This document shows positions 62,721 through 64,000 of a stretch of DNA of 64,000 nucleotides, in pieces. Every line of letters begins with the position of its first letter. The stretch's first letter is position 1. Under the pieces are notes generated by a model. The model was not told where the DNA came from. It ran no database searches and saw nothing but the letters and a program-made list of their open reading frames with translations. Origin of the DNA: Burhinus oedicnemus (Eukaryota > Chordata > Aves > Charadriiformes > Burhinidae); contig VFFE01008521.1 in the NCBI GenBank assembly GCA_008921705.1, positions 1,826,094 to 1,890,093 on the forward strand, given 5' to 3'. The translations under genes were made by a program, and so were the position numbers.

Positions 62721-63980
62721 AACTGTGGTCCTAAGACCTGGTGCTGTGTCGTACCTTACATCACATTTGATGTTGCAGTCCTTCCTCTCAGTGCTTGAAG
62801 GGGGAATGGATAGAAAAGAAAGTATTCAGAGAATGTAATTTTTCAGGTTTCTACTGAGAAAAATGAGCATCAAAATATAAATCTCAAAATATCAGCCTAT
62901 TCAGTGAGGAGTCAGTCAATGAAAGACAATATAATATTATGCAGACTGGACTCCCATAAGTACAGGAGGTTAAACAACATGTAAACGTAATGTAGTAGAG
63001 AGACACGTGGGCACTGGGCAAAGGGCTGAAGTAGCTTAAATACTTGATTCTGTGTTTTGTGATGTAGTTTTTTGTGCTGGTTCGAGGTATAACACAACAA
63101 ATTTTCTGTTCGCTTTTCTCACGTAGCAAGCCACTTGAATCTGTGATGACTATATCCCTTCTGACGAGATCTTACTCTTTTGGTTGACCTCCATTTCATC
63201 ACTATTTCACAACGCAGTATGATTACTTTGCACTAACACAAGGGGGACACACTACCAGAGATATCAGTCTGGGAACTAAAAGGGTTGGGGAGGACAGGAA
63301 AAATTGTATTTTATACAAACAACTTCTAAGCAAGATAGCCATTCCAGGAGCCTGGAAGCAGCTCTTCATTTTCAAAAATATAACAAAAACATGTATATTT
63401 TATTCCTCTAGGTTAGGAGCTAACTAAAGTATTGGAGAATCTCATACTGTATTGACCTTCAAAAATACCCAAACCCCAACAGAAAATTTCATTTTTTTAA
63501 AGGAGGGCAGGAAGGTCTGCCTATTTCAACATGATTTTAATTTCTTGTCTCCTTGGGAAAATACACAGAGAGGAAAACAAGTCTTCCTGGTCAAATTGCT
63601 ATGTAAATGAAAGAAAAGGGAATACACTCAAGCAATTCACTGTATGGCTTTCTGTAGAGGCATACATTGAAATTGGTACCTCTCCTAGAAGAACATATTA
63701 TCCAGAGGTCAACAAAGAGGTGTTGTTGGTGGAATGTCTCCGCTGCTCTACCAGACCATTAACTGACTCTGCTCCCTCACACCTACTTCGGTATATGCAG
63801 GGCTGTTTTTTACTATTTTTATTCTGCTGCAGGACTTAAGGACATAATGGTCGTCTTTGGAAAAAGGAATGAACAAAACCAGATTGGTCTAGAAACTTTA
63901 TTGTTTAAAATGAACAGCTATTGTTAGTACTGCCATAGAGATTATACCTTAAAAAGATTAACATTTCCTCTCTGCGTTGC
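62721..63980. other. AT-rich noncoding sequence
   Basis: No exon, RNA gene or transposon recognised. A 102-codon plus-strand frame at 63531-63839 has no motif. Confidence 0.6.
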
Positions 63981-63997
63981 TTTTTTTTTTTTTTTTT
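63981..63997. repeat. Poly(T) run at the window edge
   Basis: Seventeen T residues. What lies beyond the edge is not visible. Confidence 0.85.
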
Positions 63998-64000
63998 AGT

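Overview
The window looks like a stretch of a bird genome. It carries several 5'-truncated CR1 LINE copies ending in the avian-type 8-bp 3' repeat (ATTCTATG read in element orientation) and two solo LTRs of one endogenous retrovirus family. Other signs are an AT-rich background with a few sharp CpG-rich islands, many short microsatellites, and no SINE-like clutter. The species cannot be named from the sequence. There are two 20-N assembly gaps (1932-1951 and 51468-51487).

No protein-coding exon could be identified with confidence. The open reading frames are short, overlap one another on both strands and match no family I recognise, except pieces of CR1 ORF2. The most gene-like part is the left edge: a CpG-island-like block at about 1740-2265, interrupted by the first gap, with good candidate 5' splice sites on both strands. 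A second GC-rich block follows at about 3520-4060. These are best read as a promoter or 5'-leader region of an unidentified gene. The rest would then be a large intron or intergenic desert, but this is inference.

Layout: 1-1730 ordinary noncoding sequence with a homeodomain-site-rich patch; 1740-4060 CpG-rich promoter-like zone; 4060-15870 AT-rich noncoding sequence with candidate conserved elements, a hairpin repeat near 10028-10089 and a small CpG cluster at 12285-12425; 15872-20540 two CR1 copies on the minus strand; 24178-24823 a solo LTR on the minus strand; 29915-30474 CR1 on the plus strand; 31048-31325 and 35531-35785 older CR1 copies on the minus strand; 41240-41921 a solo LTR of the same family on the plus strand; 41927-64000 AT-rich noncoding sequence with microsatellites, a 16-bp palindrome and some homeobox-motif clusters.

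I found no operon, CRISPR array, tRNA, rRNA or new multi-gene system. The points most worth checking are the bidirectional splice-donor CpG island, the inverted pair of solo LTRs with intact 5-bp target duplications, the isolated CpG cluster near 12.3 kb, and several motif-dense AT-rich patches that may be conserved enhancers.
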